Source: Microbacterium sp. LWO12-1.2 (GTDB taxonomy: Bacteria; Actinomycetota; Actinomycetes; Actinomycetales; Microbacteriaceae). From it: a stretch of 64,000 nt of DNA. This document shows positions 25,657-34,143 of the stretch, piece by piece; the stretch's first letter is position 1, and each line of letters starts with the position of its first letter. The notes under the pieces were generated by a model, which was not told the DNA's origin, searched no databases, and worked only from the letters and a program-made list of their open reading frames with translations. Both the position numbers and the translations under genes were made by a program. The stretch covers positions 744,001 through 808,000 of the forward strand of contig NZ_JBEGII010000001.1 in the NCBI RefSeq assembly GCF_040675875.1, written 5' to 3'.

Positions 25657-27068
25657 GGGACGCGCCGCGGTCGTGTGCCGCGTTCGAACACGAGATCCCG
25701 CTCGCCGACGCCGACCAGGGGGACCGACTTCAGCTTGAAGGACAGCAGCACCAGCAGCATCCATCCCCACAGCATGATCGGCGTGGACTCGGAGAGCCCC
25801 TGCACGAGGAGGACGACCGTGAACAGGCTGGGAAGGAGAGTGAGCGGGGAGTACGCCCGACGGGAGTTCAGATCCCACCGGGGACGGTCGACCGCGAAGA
25901 ACCAGGCACGCCAGAGCAGACTCAGGTAGGCGATGGCCATCAGCGCGACTCCGAGCGCACCGAGCTGCATGAACACGTCGAGCCACATGTTGTGCGCGTG
26001 GAAGACGGTGATGCCGTGGTCCGTGATCCAGCCGTCGAATGCGGGGTCCGAGGGGATCCAGGGGCTGGAGAAACCATTGCCGAAGAACGGATGCTCGCTC
26101 GCCCGCTCGAGAACCTTGGTCCAGATCTTCTCGGAGCGGCCGGTGAGGTCCGCGCTGCGTCCCAGCAGGGCGAAGAGGGGTTCGCGGAGCACCCAGACCG
26201 CGGCGCCGCCGATGACGGTGGTGCCGATCGCGATCGTGTAGACCCTGGTGCGTGCGCCGGGGGTGCGCGCCCGACGCATCGCGAGCGCGACCACCAGGAC
26301 CACGACCACGGCTGCGGCGCACACGAAGGCCGTCGCCGACGATGTGCGGAGGAGGAAGTACGCAGCGAGCAGAATCCACAGGGCGAGAGTGGTGCGCCAC
26401 CGGGCTCGCGCGGCGAACAGCACTCCGAAGGTGATGATCGCGAACAGGGAGATGATGGCGAGCAGATTCGCGTTGCCGACGATCCCCTGGATGCGTCCGC
26501 CGTCGAACAGGTTGTCGCGCACCCAATACCACTGCGGATCGATCTTGCCGTCCGGCAGCGTGAGGAAGTTCGGCAGCAGCGGTCCATGCAGGACCAACGA
26601 CACCCACAGCTCGAGTGCGAGCGACAGGCCCAGGATCCACTTGAACGCGGACGAGAGCGCGCGGATGATCTCGTTCCAGGTGAGCACATGCACGAGGAAG
26701 AGCGCATTCACCGTCACTGCGGCGAGCAGGACCCACGTGACCAGGGTCGGCACTCGCCACTGCGACCACGCGACGGAGATCAGCGCGAGGGTCACGTAGC
26801 CCAGTGCGGTCCACGGCAGGCGACGCCAGCGGAACGGCTGCGGGCGCTTGCGGGCGAGCATGGGCACGCCGATGGCGACCGTCGCGAGGGTGAAGACGGC
26901 CAGCACGACCCCGGCACCGTCCTGGCCGAGGAGGTTGTAGACGGCCGAGTGCGCGAAGGTCACGATCAGCACCAGGATCGCGTAACCGCGCAGCAAGAGA
27001 TGCCCCGTCGATTCGCGTTCGGGTGCGGTGGGCCGGGCCGCGACCGGATGCTTGGTGTACTGAGCCAT
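25653..27068 (-). CDS. O-antigen ligase/polymerase family membrane protein (Wzy_C), copy 2
   Basis: A 471-residue polytopic membrane protein with about eleven segments. The long external loop holds HPFFGNGFSSPW and FHAHNMWLDVFMQLGALG, the Wzy_C motif with its conserved His and downstream Gly. GRIQGIVGNANLLAII parallels PIQGIFGSRNMLGFIA in copy 1, so the two are related. The ATG is preceded by TAGCCT with 7-nt spacing (leaderless). Together the pair may do polymerisation and ligation; which does which cannot be decided. Confidence 0.87.
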   Translation of the reverse strand: MAQYTKHPVAARPTAPERESTGHLLLRGYAILVLIVTFAHSAVYNLLGQDGAGVVLAVFTLATVAIGVPMLARKRPQPFRWRRLPWTALGYVTLALISVAWSQWRVPTLVTWVLLAAVTVNALFLVHVLTWNEIIRALSSAFKWILGLSLALELWVSLVLHGPLLPNFLTLPDGKIDPQWYWVRDNLFDGGRIQGIVGNANLLAIISLFAIITFGVLFAARARWRTTLALWILLAAYFLLRTSSATAFVCAAAVVVVLVVALAMRRARTPGARTRVYTIAIGTTVIGGAAVWVLREPLFALLGRSADLTGRSEKIWTKVLERASEHPFFGNGFSSPWIPSDPAFDGWITDHGITVFHAHNMWLDVFMQLGALGVALMAIAYLSLLWRAWFFAVDRPRWDLNSRRAYSPLTLLPSLFTVVLLVQGLSESTPIMLWGWMLLVLLSFKLKSVPLVGVGERDLVFERGTRPRRVP

Positions 27069-27075
27069 CGCGTTC

Positions 27076-27081
27076 AGGCTA
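27076..27081 (-). promoter_or_regulatory. -10 box TAGCCT for leaderless ligase operon
   Basis: Minus-strand TAGCCT followed by 7 nt and the ATG at 27068. Confidence 0.5.
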
Positions 27082-27124
27082 CCGCGCCGCACCCGGCGCG
27101 TCGCTGAACATGGCTGACCAGCTC

Positions 27125-27130
27125 TACGCT
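27125..27130 (+). promoter_or_regulatory. -10 box TACGCT for leaderless manA
   Basis: TACGCT followed by GGGGGC and the ATG at 27137. The G run could alternatively act as a poor ribosome binding site. Confidence 0.45.
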
Positions 27131-27136
27131 GGGGGC

Positions 27137-28267
27137 ATGCTGCTGAGTCTGACCAACGCCCCCCGTGACTACGCCTGGGGCTCGGCCTCCCTCCTGGCCG
27201 AGCTGGAGGGGCGCTCGCCCTCCGGGGCGCCGGAGGCGGAAGTGTGGTTCGGGGATCACCCGGGTGACCCGGCCGACGTCGATGGCGACGGCACTCTGGA
27301 CGAGATCACCGGCGGTACTCTTCCCTACCTGCTGAAGCTGCTCGCGGCCGCTCAGCCGCTCTCGATCCAGGTGCATCCCACGATCGCTCAGGCGCAGCAG
27401 GGATGGGCCGCAGAGAGCGGGAAGGCTCTCGACGATCCGACGCGCAACTACCGTGACGACAATCACAAGCCGGAGCTGATCGTCGCGCTGAGTGAGACGT
27501 TCCAGTCCCTGAGCGGATTGCGTCCGGTCTCCGAGACGCTATCCCTGCTCGAGGCGCTCGGCGACAGTGAAGGCGTGGCGGAGCTCCGCGCTCATCTGAC
27601 CGGTGACGCGGATGTGCTCCGCGACACACTCAGCTGGCTGCTGAGCGGCACGGTGCAGTGGCAGGTGGACGACATCATCGCCTCGATCGCCGCCGCAGCG
27701 GAGCGTGCGGATGCGGGGGAGTGGGACGCCACGATCCAGGCCATCGCCGGCGTGGCCCGCACGTACCCGGGGGACCCCGGTGTCGTGGTCGCTCTGCTGA
27801 TGAACCACGTCGTCCTGCGCCGCGGCGAAGGACTCTTCCTCCGTGCCGGCCTCCTGCATGCGTACCTCGAAGGGCTCGGGGTGGAGATCATGGCGGCGAG
27901 CGACAACGTGCTGCGTGGAGGTCTCACGCCCAAGCGCATCGACGTGGCCGAGCTGCTGTCGATCGTGGACTCGGTGCCGTCGGAGGTGCCGGTGCTGCGG
28001 CCCGCGTCCGATGGTGCCATCACCTCGTACCCGGTGCCGGTCGCCGACTTCGCGCTCGACCGCGTGACGTTGACGGGCGAGCCCGTGGTGCGAGCGGTCA
28101 CCGGGCCCACCATGGTGCTCGCGACGGCCGGCGATGTCGCGGTCGAGACCGAGTCGGGCACGGTGCGCACCGTACCGGTGGGGACCGCCGCGTTCGTGTC
28201 TGCGGATGAACCCGAGCTGCGCCTGAGCGGAGTGGGCGAGGCGTTCATCGCTGCGCCCGGTCGCTGA
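27137..28267 (+). CDS. manA: Mannose-6-phosphate isomerase, class I
   Basis: A 376-residue type I phosphomannose isomerase that interconverts fructose-6-P and mannose-6-P. PRDYAWGSASLLAEL opens the protein. LSIQVHPTIAQAQQG carries the zinc-binding Gln and His, DDNHKPELIVAL adds His and Glu, and ASDNVLRGGLTPKRID contains the last zinc/substrate block. The cupin-like C-terminal domain is present. The ATG was chosen because homology starts there. In many actinobacteria manA lies close to whiB2, as here. It supplies mannose donors for envelope glycans. Confidence 0.95.
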   Translation: MLLSLTNAPRDYAWGSASLLAELEGRSPSGAPEAEVWFGDHPGDPADVDGDGTLDEITGGTLPYLLKLLAAAQPLSIQVHPTIAQAQQGWAAESGKALDDPTRNYRDDNHKPELIVALSETFQSLSGLRPVSETLSLLEALGDSEGVAELRAHLTGDADVLRDTLSWLLSGTVQWQVDDIIASIAAAAERADAGEWDATIQAIAGVARTYPGDPGVVVALLMNHVVLRRGEGLFLRAGLLHAYLEGLGVEIMAASDNVLRGGLTPKRIDVAELLSIVDSVPSEVPVLRPASDGAITSYPVPVADFALDRVTLTGEPVVRAVTGPTMVLATAGDVAVETESGTVRTVPVGTAAFVSADEPELRLSGVGEAFIAAPGR

Positions 28268-28288
28268 ATCGCGCTGCCGCGCCGGCCG

Positions 28289-28324
28289 GGCGTGTCGTGT
28301 CGAGACGAATCGCGGCGACACGCC
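28289..28324 (+). terminator. Inverted repeat after manA
   Basis: GGCGTGTCG (28289-28297) and CGACACGCC (28316-28324) make a 9-bp perfect stem with an 18-nt loop. There is no U tract; it may be a terminator or part of the whiB2 upstream region. Confidence 0.35.
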
Positions 28325-28376
28325 GATGCGTCGTCAAGAACCTTCAAGAGATGATTGAGGGTTTACTATCCGCGAC

Positions 28377-28405
28377 TTGACCGCAGCGAATGACACGGGT
28401 GTAAT
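28377..28405 (+). promoter_or_regulatory. Promoter of whiB2 (TTGACC-N17-TGTAAT)
   Basis: TTGACC (28377-28382) and TGTAAT (28400-28405) are separated by exactly 17 nt. Transcription would start near 28412 and leave about 43 nt of leader with a GGGAGAT ribosome site before the ATG at 28455. This is the most consensus-like two-box promoter seen in the window. Confidence 0.65.
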
Positions 28406-28454
28406 TAGGTATGCACGGCCCGCCGGGGGGCGGAGACAGGGTTGGGAGATCGAG

Positions 28455-28772
28455 ATGACGGGATACCGTTCAGACGTACCGGAGAACTGGTTCGTCGATC
28501 CGATCAACCTCGGAGTGCCCGGCGTCCGCAAGCCGGACTCCGAGGACGACACCGCTCTCGGTTGGCAGAGCGAAGCGCTCTGCTCGCAGACGGACCCTGA
28601 AGCGTTCTTCCCCGAGAAGGGCGGATCGACGCGTGACGCGAAGCGGATCTGCACATCGTGCGATGTCCGTGGCGAATGCCTCGAGTATGCGTTGAACAAC
28701 GATGAGCGCTTCGGTATCTGGGGCGGCCTCTCGGAGCGCGAGCGCCGCAAGCTCAAGCGCCGCGCGAGCTGA
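28455..28772 (+). CDS. whiB2: WhiB-family iron-sulfur regulator, WhiB2/WhmD type
   Basis: A 105-residue protein. Four cysteines near 43, 66, 69 and 75 (C-x22-C-x2-C-x5-C) bind the [4Fe-4S] cluster. GIWGGLSERERRKLKRRA gives the turn motif and basic C-terminal helix. The N-terminal VPENWFVDPINLGVPG extension is typical of the WhiB2/WhmD/Streptomyces WhiB branch, which controls septation and cell division. GGGAGAT 5-11 nt upstream supports this ATG; the open frame further upstream lies in the promoter. Confidence 0.93.
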   Translation: MTGYRSDVPENWFVDPINLGVPGVRKPDSEDDTALGWQSEALCSQTDPEAFFPEKGGSTRDAKRICTSCDVRGECLEYALNNDERFGIWGGLSERERRKLKRRAS

Positions 28773-28878
28773 GCGCACAGCTCCCTCGATGCGCGGCGCC
28801 TCAGAGTGCGCCCGATATCGTCGACACGGCTTCGCGGGCGCGCCGCGTGCGGTGCCTCCGCGCTCGCTGACCCGCGCA

Positions 28879-28884
28879 TAGGCT
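28879..28884 (+). promoter_or_regulatory. -10 box TAGGCT before the large membrane glycosyltransferase
   Basis: TAGGCT followed by 9 nt and the ATG at 28894; a nearly leaderless start is possible. Confidence 0.4.
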
Positions 28885-28893
28885 GACGACGTC

Positions 28894-31800
28894 ATGCCAG
28901 CCCGAGTTCACGCCATCATCGTCGCGCGCGCCGGATCCTCCTCCCGCGCGCAGCTTCTCCGCACACTGGAAGCGCTGCGCTCCCAGTCGACTCCGGTCTC
29001 CGCGGTGACGCTCGTGATCTGCGGGGACGCCGCCTCGGTGCGTGAGAGTGAAGCGGTCGCCCGCACGGTCGAGGGGATCATCGAGGCGCGCAGCACCACC
29101 TCCTTCGCGGAAGCGATCGAACTGGCACGGCCACGCGTCGCCGAGGGATCGGCGATCTGGTTGCTCGCGCAGGACACGGCTCCGCACACCAGGGCTTTGG
29201 AGCGCCTGACCGGGATGCTCGAACGCTCCCCCTCTGCGGCGATCATCGCGCCGAAGCTCGTCGCGACCGACAACGATCGAGAGATCGTGTCGCTGGGCGT
29301 CAGTATGACCGCACTGGGACGAACCGTCGAACTCGCGGCCGGGGAACTCGATCAGGGACAGCACGACGGGGCGGATGACGCACTCGGATCCGATATTCGC
29401 GGCGTGCTGATCCGTTCCGAGGTGCGCGATGCGCTGCGTCCGGACCCCGCGCTGGCGGGGGCGGACGAAGGCCTCGACCTCGGAGTGCGAGCGCGTCTGG
29501 GCGGTGGGCGCGTCGTGCTCGCTCCGAGCGCGCGCGTGTCTGTCGGGCCGGACGGACCCGCCACACTCCCGAACGGTCGCGCGCGGCGCGCCTACGTCAC
29601 CCGACTCGCGCAGCTTCATCGCCGGCTGGCCTATGCGCCGGCCGCCGCGGTCGCGCTGCACTGGCTCACATTGCTCCCGCTGGCTCTGTGGCGATCGATC
29701 ACCCACCTGATCGGCAAACGTCCCGAGTCGGTCCTCCCCGAGTGGGGCGCCGCCCTCACGGCCATGGCCCGCCTTCCTTCCGTTGCGCGCTCTCGAGCAC
29801 GGATCCGGTCGTTCCGGACATCGACATGGGCGAGCATCGCCCCCCTCAGGGTGACCGGTTCCGAACTGCGCCGACGACTGGACGACGGTCACGGCAGTGA
29901 GGGTGGTGCCGTCAGCGAGCTGCGCTTCTTCTCCGGTGGTGGAGCATGGGCGGTGCTCGCCGCACTCGCCGTCAGCATCGCTGCGTTCACGACCCTCCTC
30001 GCCTGGCCGGTGCTCGGCGGCGGGGGGATTCTGCCGCTCCGCGACACCGTCGCCGCACTCTGGGCTGACGCCGCGTGGGGAGTGCGGGGGATCGGTCTCG
30101 GGGTGATCGGCCCCGCGGACCCGTATGCGGCGGTCGTCGCTCTGTTGGGGTCGCTGTGGCCTGCCGGCCCGTCCTTCTCGCTCGTGCTCCTCTGGATCCT
30201 GGCTCTGCCGCTCGCAGTGCTCGGCGGGTGGTTCGCTGCCACTCGCGTCACGGACCGCGCCGGTCTGCGGATCTTCGCCGGTGTCGCGTGGGCGCTCGCT
30301 CCGACATTCCTCACCGCGCTCGTCGAGGGGCGCCCGTCTGCCGTTCTCGTGCATCTGCTGCTGCCATGGCTGTTCCACAGCGCCGTCGTCGCTCACCGGT
30401 CCTGGGGAGCCGCCGGAGCGGCGTCACTGCTGCTCGCCGCCGTCGTCGCCTGCGCTCCATCGTTGGCACCGGCCCTCGCGCTGTTGTGCGTGATCGCTAT
30501 CGGCATCACGCTCGGGACGGCACAGTTCCGCGGAGCGGGACGACTCCTCTGGCTGCCGGTTCCCACTCTGCTGCTCTTCGCTCCGCTGGTGTTCTGGCAG
30601 TTCGCGCACGGCACGCCGCTGTCGCTGCTCGCAGACCCCGGACTTGTCGTCTCCAGCGCCGCCACGCCGGATGCCGCGGGACGGCTGGCGATCGCGACGG
30701 GATTCCCCACGCCCGATCTGGCCGGATGGATGCAGTTCCCGCTGCTCCCGATCGGGCAGTGGGCCGCACTGCTCTGCGCTCCGGTAGCGCTGCTCGCGCT
30801 GGCCGCTGCGATCGCCCCACGATGGCGCGCCGGTATCACGATGCTCGTCGTCGCCGCGTCCGGTCTCGCCACGGCCTTCCTGGCCGTGGGGATCACGGTG
30901 AGCTTCACGCAGGGTGCGCCCGTGGCCATCTGGCCCGGCGCCGGGCTGAGCCTCGCGTGGCTCGGTGTCGTCGGCGCGGCACTCGTCACGCTCGACACCG
31001 CGATCACTCTTCCGCGGCTGCGTGTCGCCGCGACGACGGCATCCGCACTGGCACTGGTCATCTGTGCGGTCCCCGCTCTGACGGCGTTCCACACCGATCG
31101 CTCCGCGCTCACGAACGGTCCGCAGTCGACGCTGCCGGCGTATGTCGCAGCGCAGGCCGCGTCGGAAGGTCCCGTCGGGACCCTGGTGCTCACGGCCCAG
31201 AATGACGGCGGTCTCGCAGTCGACGTGGTGTGGGGCGAGAGTGAGACGCTCGGGGCACAGAGCACGATGATGTCGACGGCGACGGAACCGCAAGGTGCAG
31301 ACATCTCGGTGCTGTCGGTCGATCTGCTCTCGGCGCGCGACTTCGATGCACCGGGCGAGCTGGCGGCGCAGGGCATCTCCTATGTGCTTCTGGCGCAGCG
31401 GGACGGCGGAGAGGGCGACAAAGCGCGTGCACTGCGCACATCCGCCATCTCGTCGATCGACCAGAGGGCCGGATTCGTGCATGCGGGGACGACGGAACGC
31501 GGAGTGCTCTGGCGTGTGGAGGCCGATGTGTCCGAACGCACCGCTCTCAGCAGCGCTCAGCAGGGGACCGCGAGGCTCGTGATCACCGTGCAGCTGATGG
31601 CGATCCTCGCCGCGCTGCTGCTGTCGGTACCCACGAGGGCCTCACGTCGCGCCGCGCGCGCGCAGTCGCGCATCGTCGGACGCGCCCCCGAAGAACCGCT
31701 GGTCCTGCCGCGGCACGCGGAGGACCTGCACGTCGACGAGGACACGACCATCGCGCCGCCGGAGACGATCGCACCGCCGGCGGATCTCGGGCATCCCGAC

Positions 31801-31926
31801 GAGACCGCAGCGCCGGAGAGCACAGCGCCGGAGGAGACCGTGCCGCCGGACGAGACCCTGCCGGACGAGACCTCCGCGGAAGCCGACGGATTGCATCAGG
31901 AGCGCGACGCGGAGGAGGAGCGATGA
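28894..31926 (+). CDS. Large membrane protein with N-terminal GT2-like domain
   Basis: A 1010-residue protein. Residues 1-230 resemble a GT2 fold (ARVHAIIVARAGSSSRAQLLRTLEAL, then WLLAQDTAPH at the place of the DxD region, without a clear DxD). From about residue 345 to 740 there are roughly ten hydrophobic segments with Gly/Ala/Leu-rich helices. A non-membrane region follows to about 885, then one last helix and an acidic Pro/Glu/Thr-rich cytosolic tail. Proteins of this design lie next to whiB2 in many actinobacteria and are annotated as glycosyltransferases. The lack of a clear DxD leaves activity uncertain. It is coupled by ATGA to the DUF5719 gene. Confidence 0.8.
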   Translation: MPARVHAIIVARAGSSSRAQLLRTLEALRSQSTPVSAVTLVICGDAASVRESEAVARTVEGIIEARSTTSFAEAIELARPRVAEGSAIWLLAQDTAPHTRALERLTGMLERSPSAAIIAPKLVATDNDREIVSLGVSMTALGRTVELAAGELDQGQHDGADDALGSDIRGVLIRSEVRDALRPDPALAGADEGLDLGVRARLGGGRVVLAPSARVSVGPDGPATLPNGRARRAYVTRLAQLHRRLAYAPAAAVALHWLTLLPLALWRSITHLIGKRPESVLPEWGAALTAMARLPSVARSRARIRSFRTSTWASIAPLRVTGSELRRRLDDGHGSEGGAVSELRFFSGGGAWAVLAALAVSIAAFTTLLAWPVLGGGGILPLRDTVAALWADAAWGVRGIGLGVIGPADPYAAVVALLGSLWPAGPSFSLVLLWILALPLAVLGGWFAATRVTDRAGLRIFAGVAWALAPTFLTALVEGRPSAVLVHLLLPWLFHSAVVAHRSWGAAGAASLLLAAVVACAPSLAPALALLCVIAIGITLGTAQFRGAGRLLWLPVPTLLLFAPLVFWQFAHGTPLSLLADPGLVVSSAATPDAAGRLAIATGFPTPDLAGWMQFPLLPIGQWAALLCAPVALLALAAAIAPRWRAGITMLVVAASGLATAFLAVGITVSFTQGAPVAIWPGAGLSLAWLGVVGAALVTLDTAITLPRLRVAATTASALALVICAVPALTAFHTDRSALTNGPQSTLPAYVAAQAASEGPVGTLVLTAQNDGGLAVDVVWGESETLGAQSTMMSTATEPQGADISVLSVDLLSARDFDAPGELAAQGISYVLLAQRDGGEGDKARALRTSAISSIDQRAGFVHAGTTERGVLWRVEADVSERTALSSAQQGTARLVITVQLMAILAALLLSVPTRASRRAARAQSRIVGRAPEEPLVLPRHAEDLHVDEDTTIAPPETIAPPADLGHPDETAAPESTAPEETVPPDETLPDETSAEADGLHQERDAEEER

Positions 31927-33305
31927 GCACCACTCGAACGGTTCGCGTCGCAGCGACCGGCGCCCGCCTTGTCACCGGGGCGGCTGTCGCGGTGGCCTGC
32001 GTGATCGGCGTCGTGAGCGCGATCCATGCACCCTGGCCCGAGGTGACGCACGATCCGGCGCAGGTGGAGGTGACTCCCTTGCCCGGTGACAGCCTGCTGG
32101 TGTGCAACGGCGACCTCCGAGCTCTCGGGCGAAACTCCGTCGACCCGTTGAGCATGGTCTCGGCAGCGACTCCGAGCCTCACCGTCGACGGCACGTCCGG
32201 CGCGCCGACGATAGCCACGTTGCAGGTGCCCGATCTCGCCGGTGCCGGCGAGGTGCGCACGATCACTGGTGCCGTCGAGGATCGGACAGCGCCGCTGGTC
32301 GCTGCGTCCGAGTCCGCCATCGTCTCCGCGGAAGACATGAGCGGCTTCGCCGCGTTGCCGTGCGGGACGCCCCGGCTGGAGTCCTGGCTCGTCGGTGGAA
32401 CCGTGGACACCGGGGCCTCTGATCTGATCGTGCTCACCAACGCGGCGGAGGTGCCGTCGACCGTGACCCTGTCCGTGTACGGCACGAGTCGCAGCAGTCG
32501 CACGGTGATCGTCCCGGCGCAGACGCAGGTCGCGCTCCCCGTCACATCGATCGCGGCAGGGAACTCGTTTCCCGTCGTGCAGGTCACTGCTGATGGTGCG
32601 CCGGTGCGCGCCGTGCTCCAGTCCTCGCTCGTGCGCACTCTGGACCCCGCAGGAGTCGATCTCCAGGATGCCGTGCCCGGACCGCAGCTCCATCCCGTGT
32701 TCGCCGGTGTGCAGGCTTTTGCCGCCGACGGCGACGACGCAGAGATGACCGTGCTCCGGATGCTCTCGCCGGAGGATGCGGCGCAGGCGCGTGTGACCGT
32801 TCGTGCAGCCGGATCGAACACGGTGGCGAACGAATTCACGGTGTCGCTCGTAGCGGGGGAGCCGGCACAGGTGTCGCTCAGCGGCCTGACGCCCGGATCG
32901 TACAGCGTGCAGATCGATGCGGATGCGCCGATCGTCTCGGCGATCCGGCAGCAGGACGGCCTCGTGCGCGGCTCCGACTTCTCCTGGATGACCCCCGCGC
33001 CCGAGATCGACGCCGACGTTCTCCTGGCCGTTCCTGCGGGGCCGGCACCGCGACTGCACCTGCTCAACGACACGGATTCGGACGTCACGATCACGCTCGA
33101 ACCCACAGACGGCGGGCCGACCACGGACATCACCGTTCCAGCGGACGGTTCCGTCGATACCGCGGTGACGACTCGGACGAACTATCTGCTGCGCACCTCC
33201 GGCACGGTGCACGCCGCTGTGACGATGAGCGCCGACGGCCGACTCGCAGGGTGGCCTGTGCAGCCGAGCGCCGGAGCCGCGCAGAGCATCACCGTCTACC
33301 CCTGA
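31923..33305 (+). CDS. DUF5719 family secreted/anchored protein
   Basis: A 460-residue protein with an N-terminal membrane or signal segment at about residues 15-35 (GARLVTGAAVAVACVIGVVS) and an otherwise extracellular beta-rich region with many Val/Thr/Ser and Asp residues. Repeated segments such as LIVLTNAAEVPSTVTLSVYG and LHLLNDTDSDVTITLEP look like Ig-type strands. Two cysteines (LLVCNGDL and LPCGTP) could form a disulfide. DUF5719 proteins accompany the large GT2-like membrane protein in actinobacteria, and here the start overlaps it (ATGA). Function is unknown; an envelope-glycan partner role is inference. Confidence 0.8.
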   Translation: MSTTRTVRVAATGARLVTGAAVAVACVIGVVSAIHAPWPEVTHDPAQVEVTPLPGDSLLVCNGDLRALGRNSVDPLSMVSAATPSLTVDGTSGAPTIATLQVPDLAGAGEVRTITGAVEDRTAPLVAASESAIVSAEDMSGFAALPCGTPRLESWLVGGTVDTGASDLIVLTNAAEVPSTVTLSVYGTSRSSRTVIVPAQTQVALPVTSIAAGNSFPVVQVTADGAPVRAVLQSSLVRTLDPAGVDLQDAVPGPQLHPVFAGVQAFAADGDDAEMTVLRMLSPEDAAQARVTVRAAGSNTVANEFTVSLVAGEPAQVSLSGLTPGSYSVQIDADAPIVSAIRQQDGLVRGSDFSWMTPAPEIDADVLLAVPAGPAPRLHLLNDTDSDVTITLEPTDGGPTTDITVPADGSVDTAVTTRTNYLLRTSGTVHAAVTMSADGRLAGWPVQPSAGAAQSITVYP

Positions 33306-33332
33306 TCCGCGGATCGCGACGGCTGCGGGATG

Positions 33333-33758
33333 TCAGTGGTCGTGGCCGAGGTCCCAGGGCTCGCGGCCGACGTACTCTGCGGCGGCGCGGAACACTGCAC
33401 TCTCGATGGCCATGCGACGGTGAGCGTTGTCGTCGTGCCCCGGAGGGAGCAGTCGTTCGATGGGCAGGCGGAAGAGCACGATGCGGCGCTGCTCCCGGTC
33501 CAGATACCACCGAGGCACCTCCTCAGCGGTGTCGAAGCCCGGCATGGCACCGATCTCGAAGCGCACGTCCTGCAGCTCCGGCCAGGTGCCGCGAAGGAAC
33601 TCGACGGCGGTCCCGACGGTCAGATCGAAACGGTCGATCCGGCCGTCCAACGGTGCCAGCGGCGGGCGCACCACTTCGCTGCGTCCGAGGCGACCATGAC
33701 GGCCATGGCGCGCGCCACGCCGCGGGGCGGCGGAGGGGGCACTGCGTCGACGAGGCAT
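33333..33758 (-). CDS. Metallopeptidase-family protein (Rv3259-like), HExxH not visible
   Basis: A 141-residue basic-then-acidic protein. After an Arg-rich N-terminus (residues 1-35) comes DRFDLTVGTAVEFL, then RIVLFRLPIERLLPPG and AIESAVFRAAAEYVGREPWDL. The VLFRxPIER block is typical of the Rv3259 family, which databases call metallopeptidase family proteins. The expected zinc motif HExxH is absent: the corresponding helix reads AIESAVFRAAAEYVG. It may be a non-catalytic relative. It converges on the DUF5719 gene, and TAGACT sits 6 nt before the ATG. Confidence 0.7.
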   Translation of the reverse strand: MPRRRSAPSAAPRRGARHGRHGRLGRSEVVRPPLAPLDGRIDRFDLTVGTAVEFLRGTWPELQDVRFEIGAMPGFDTAEEVPRWYLDREQRRIVLFRLPIERLLPPGHDDNAHRRMAIESAVFRAAAEYVGREPWDLGHDH

Positions 33759-33764
33759 GTCGAA

Positions 33765-33770
33765 AGTCTA
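33765..33770 (-). promoter_or_regulatory. -10 box TAGACT for leaderless metallopeptidase-family gene
   Basis: Minus-strand TAGACT followed by 6 nt and the ATG at 33758. Confidence 0.5.
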
Positions 33771-33825
33771 GGCGCTGAGGCAGGCGGGCGCGGCGCGGCA
33801 TCCGGTCTGCCGTGTTCCTTCGACG

Positions 33826-33831
33826 TACGCT
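33826..33831 (+). promoter_or_regulatory. -10 box TACGCT for leaderless DUF3499 gene
   Basis: TACGCT followed by 7 nt and the ATG at 33839. The in-frame upstream ATG at 33812 lies before the box and is unlikely. Confidence 0.5.
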
Positions 33832-33838
33832 GGCCGTG

Positions 33839-34045
33839 ATGAACGGACGACTCTGCTCGAAGGTCGGGTGCGCGCGGGAAGCCGTCGCGACCCTCACCTA
33901 TGACTACGGCGACCAGATGGCCGCGCTCGGACCGCTGGGGCTCGCGCAGCACCCGCACGCACATGATCTGTGCGCCCCGCACGCGGAGCGACTCTCGGTA
34001 CCCGCCGGGTGGCTCGTCGTACGTCACGAGGCACTGCGCGCCTGA
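33839..34045 (+). CDS. DUF3499 family small protein
   Basis: A 68-residue protein starting MNGRLCSKVGCAREAVATLT, with a CSKxGC pair and a later HDLCAPHAERL that add Cys and His. This looks like a small zinc-binding knuckle. YDYGDQMAALGPL in the middle is a DUF3499 hallmark. The family lies next to the Rv3259-type gene in mycobacteria and is conserved in actinobacteria; its function is unknown. The divergent pair shares an 80-bp region. Confidence 0.85.
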   Translation: MNGRLCSKVGCAREAVATLTYDYGDQMAALGPLGLAQHPHAHDLCAPHAERLSVPAGWLVVRHEALRA

Positions 34046-34143
34046 GCCCTTCCTCGACACGCGGCGCGCGCGGGCGATACCGTATCGCCGCCTGGGTATC
34101 CTGACGGCGGACGTGCCACGGCGGCGCGCCAGGAAAGGCTGTC

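Noticed and set aside
25656..26814. Upstream extension of the first ligase gene to 26814
   Set aside because: The added frame lies wholly inside the second ligase gene, reads as low-complexity Arg/His-rich sequence and has no homology; the GTGA overlap at 25656 gives the start.
33304..33315. 12-bp palindrome GATCCGCGGATC after the DUF5719 gene
   Set aside because: It has no loop, is short for a terminator, and such palindromes arise easily from GC-rich sequence.
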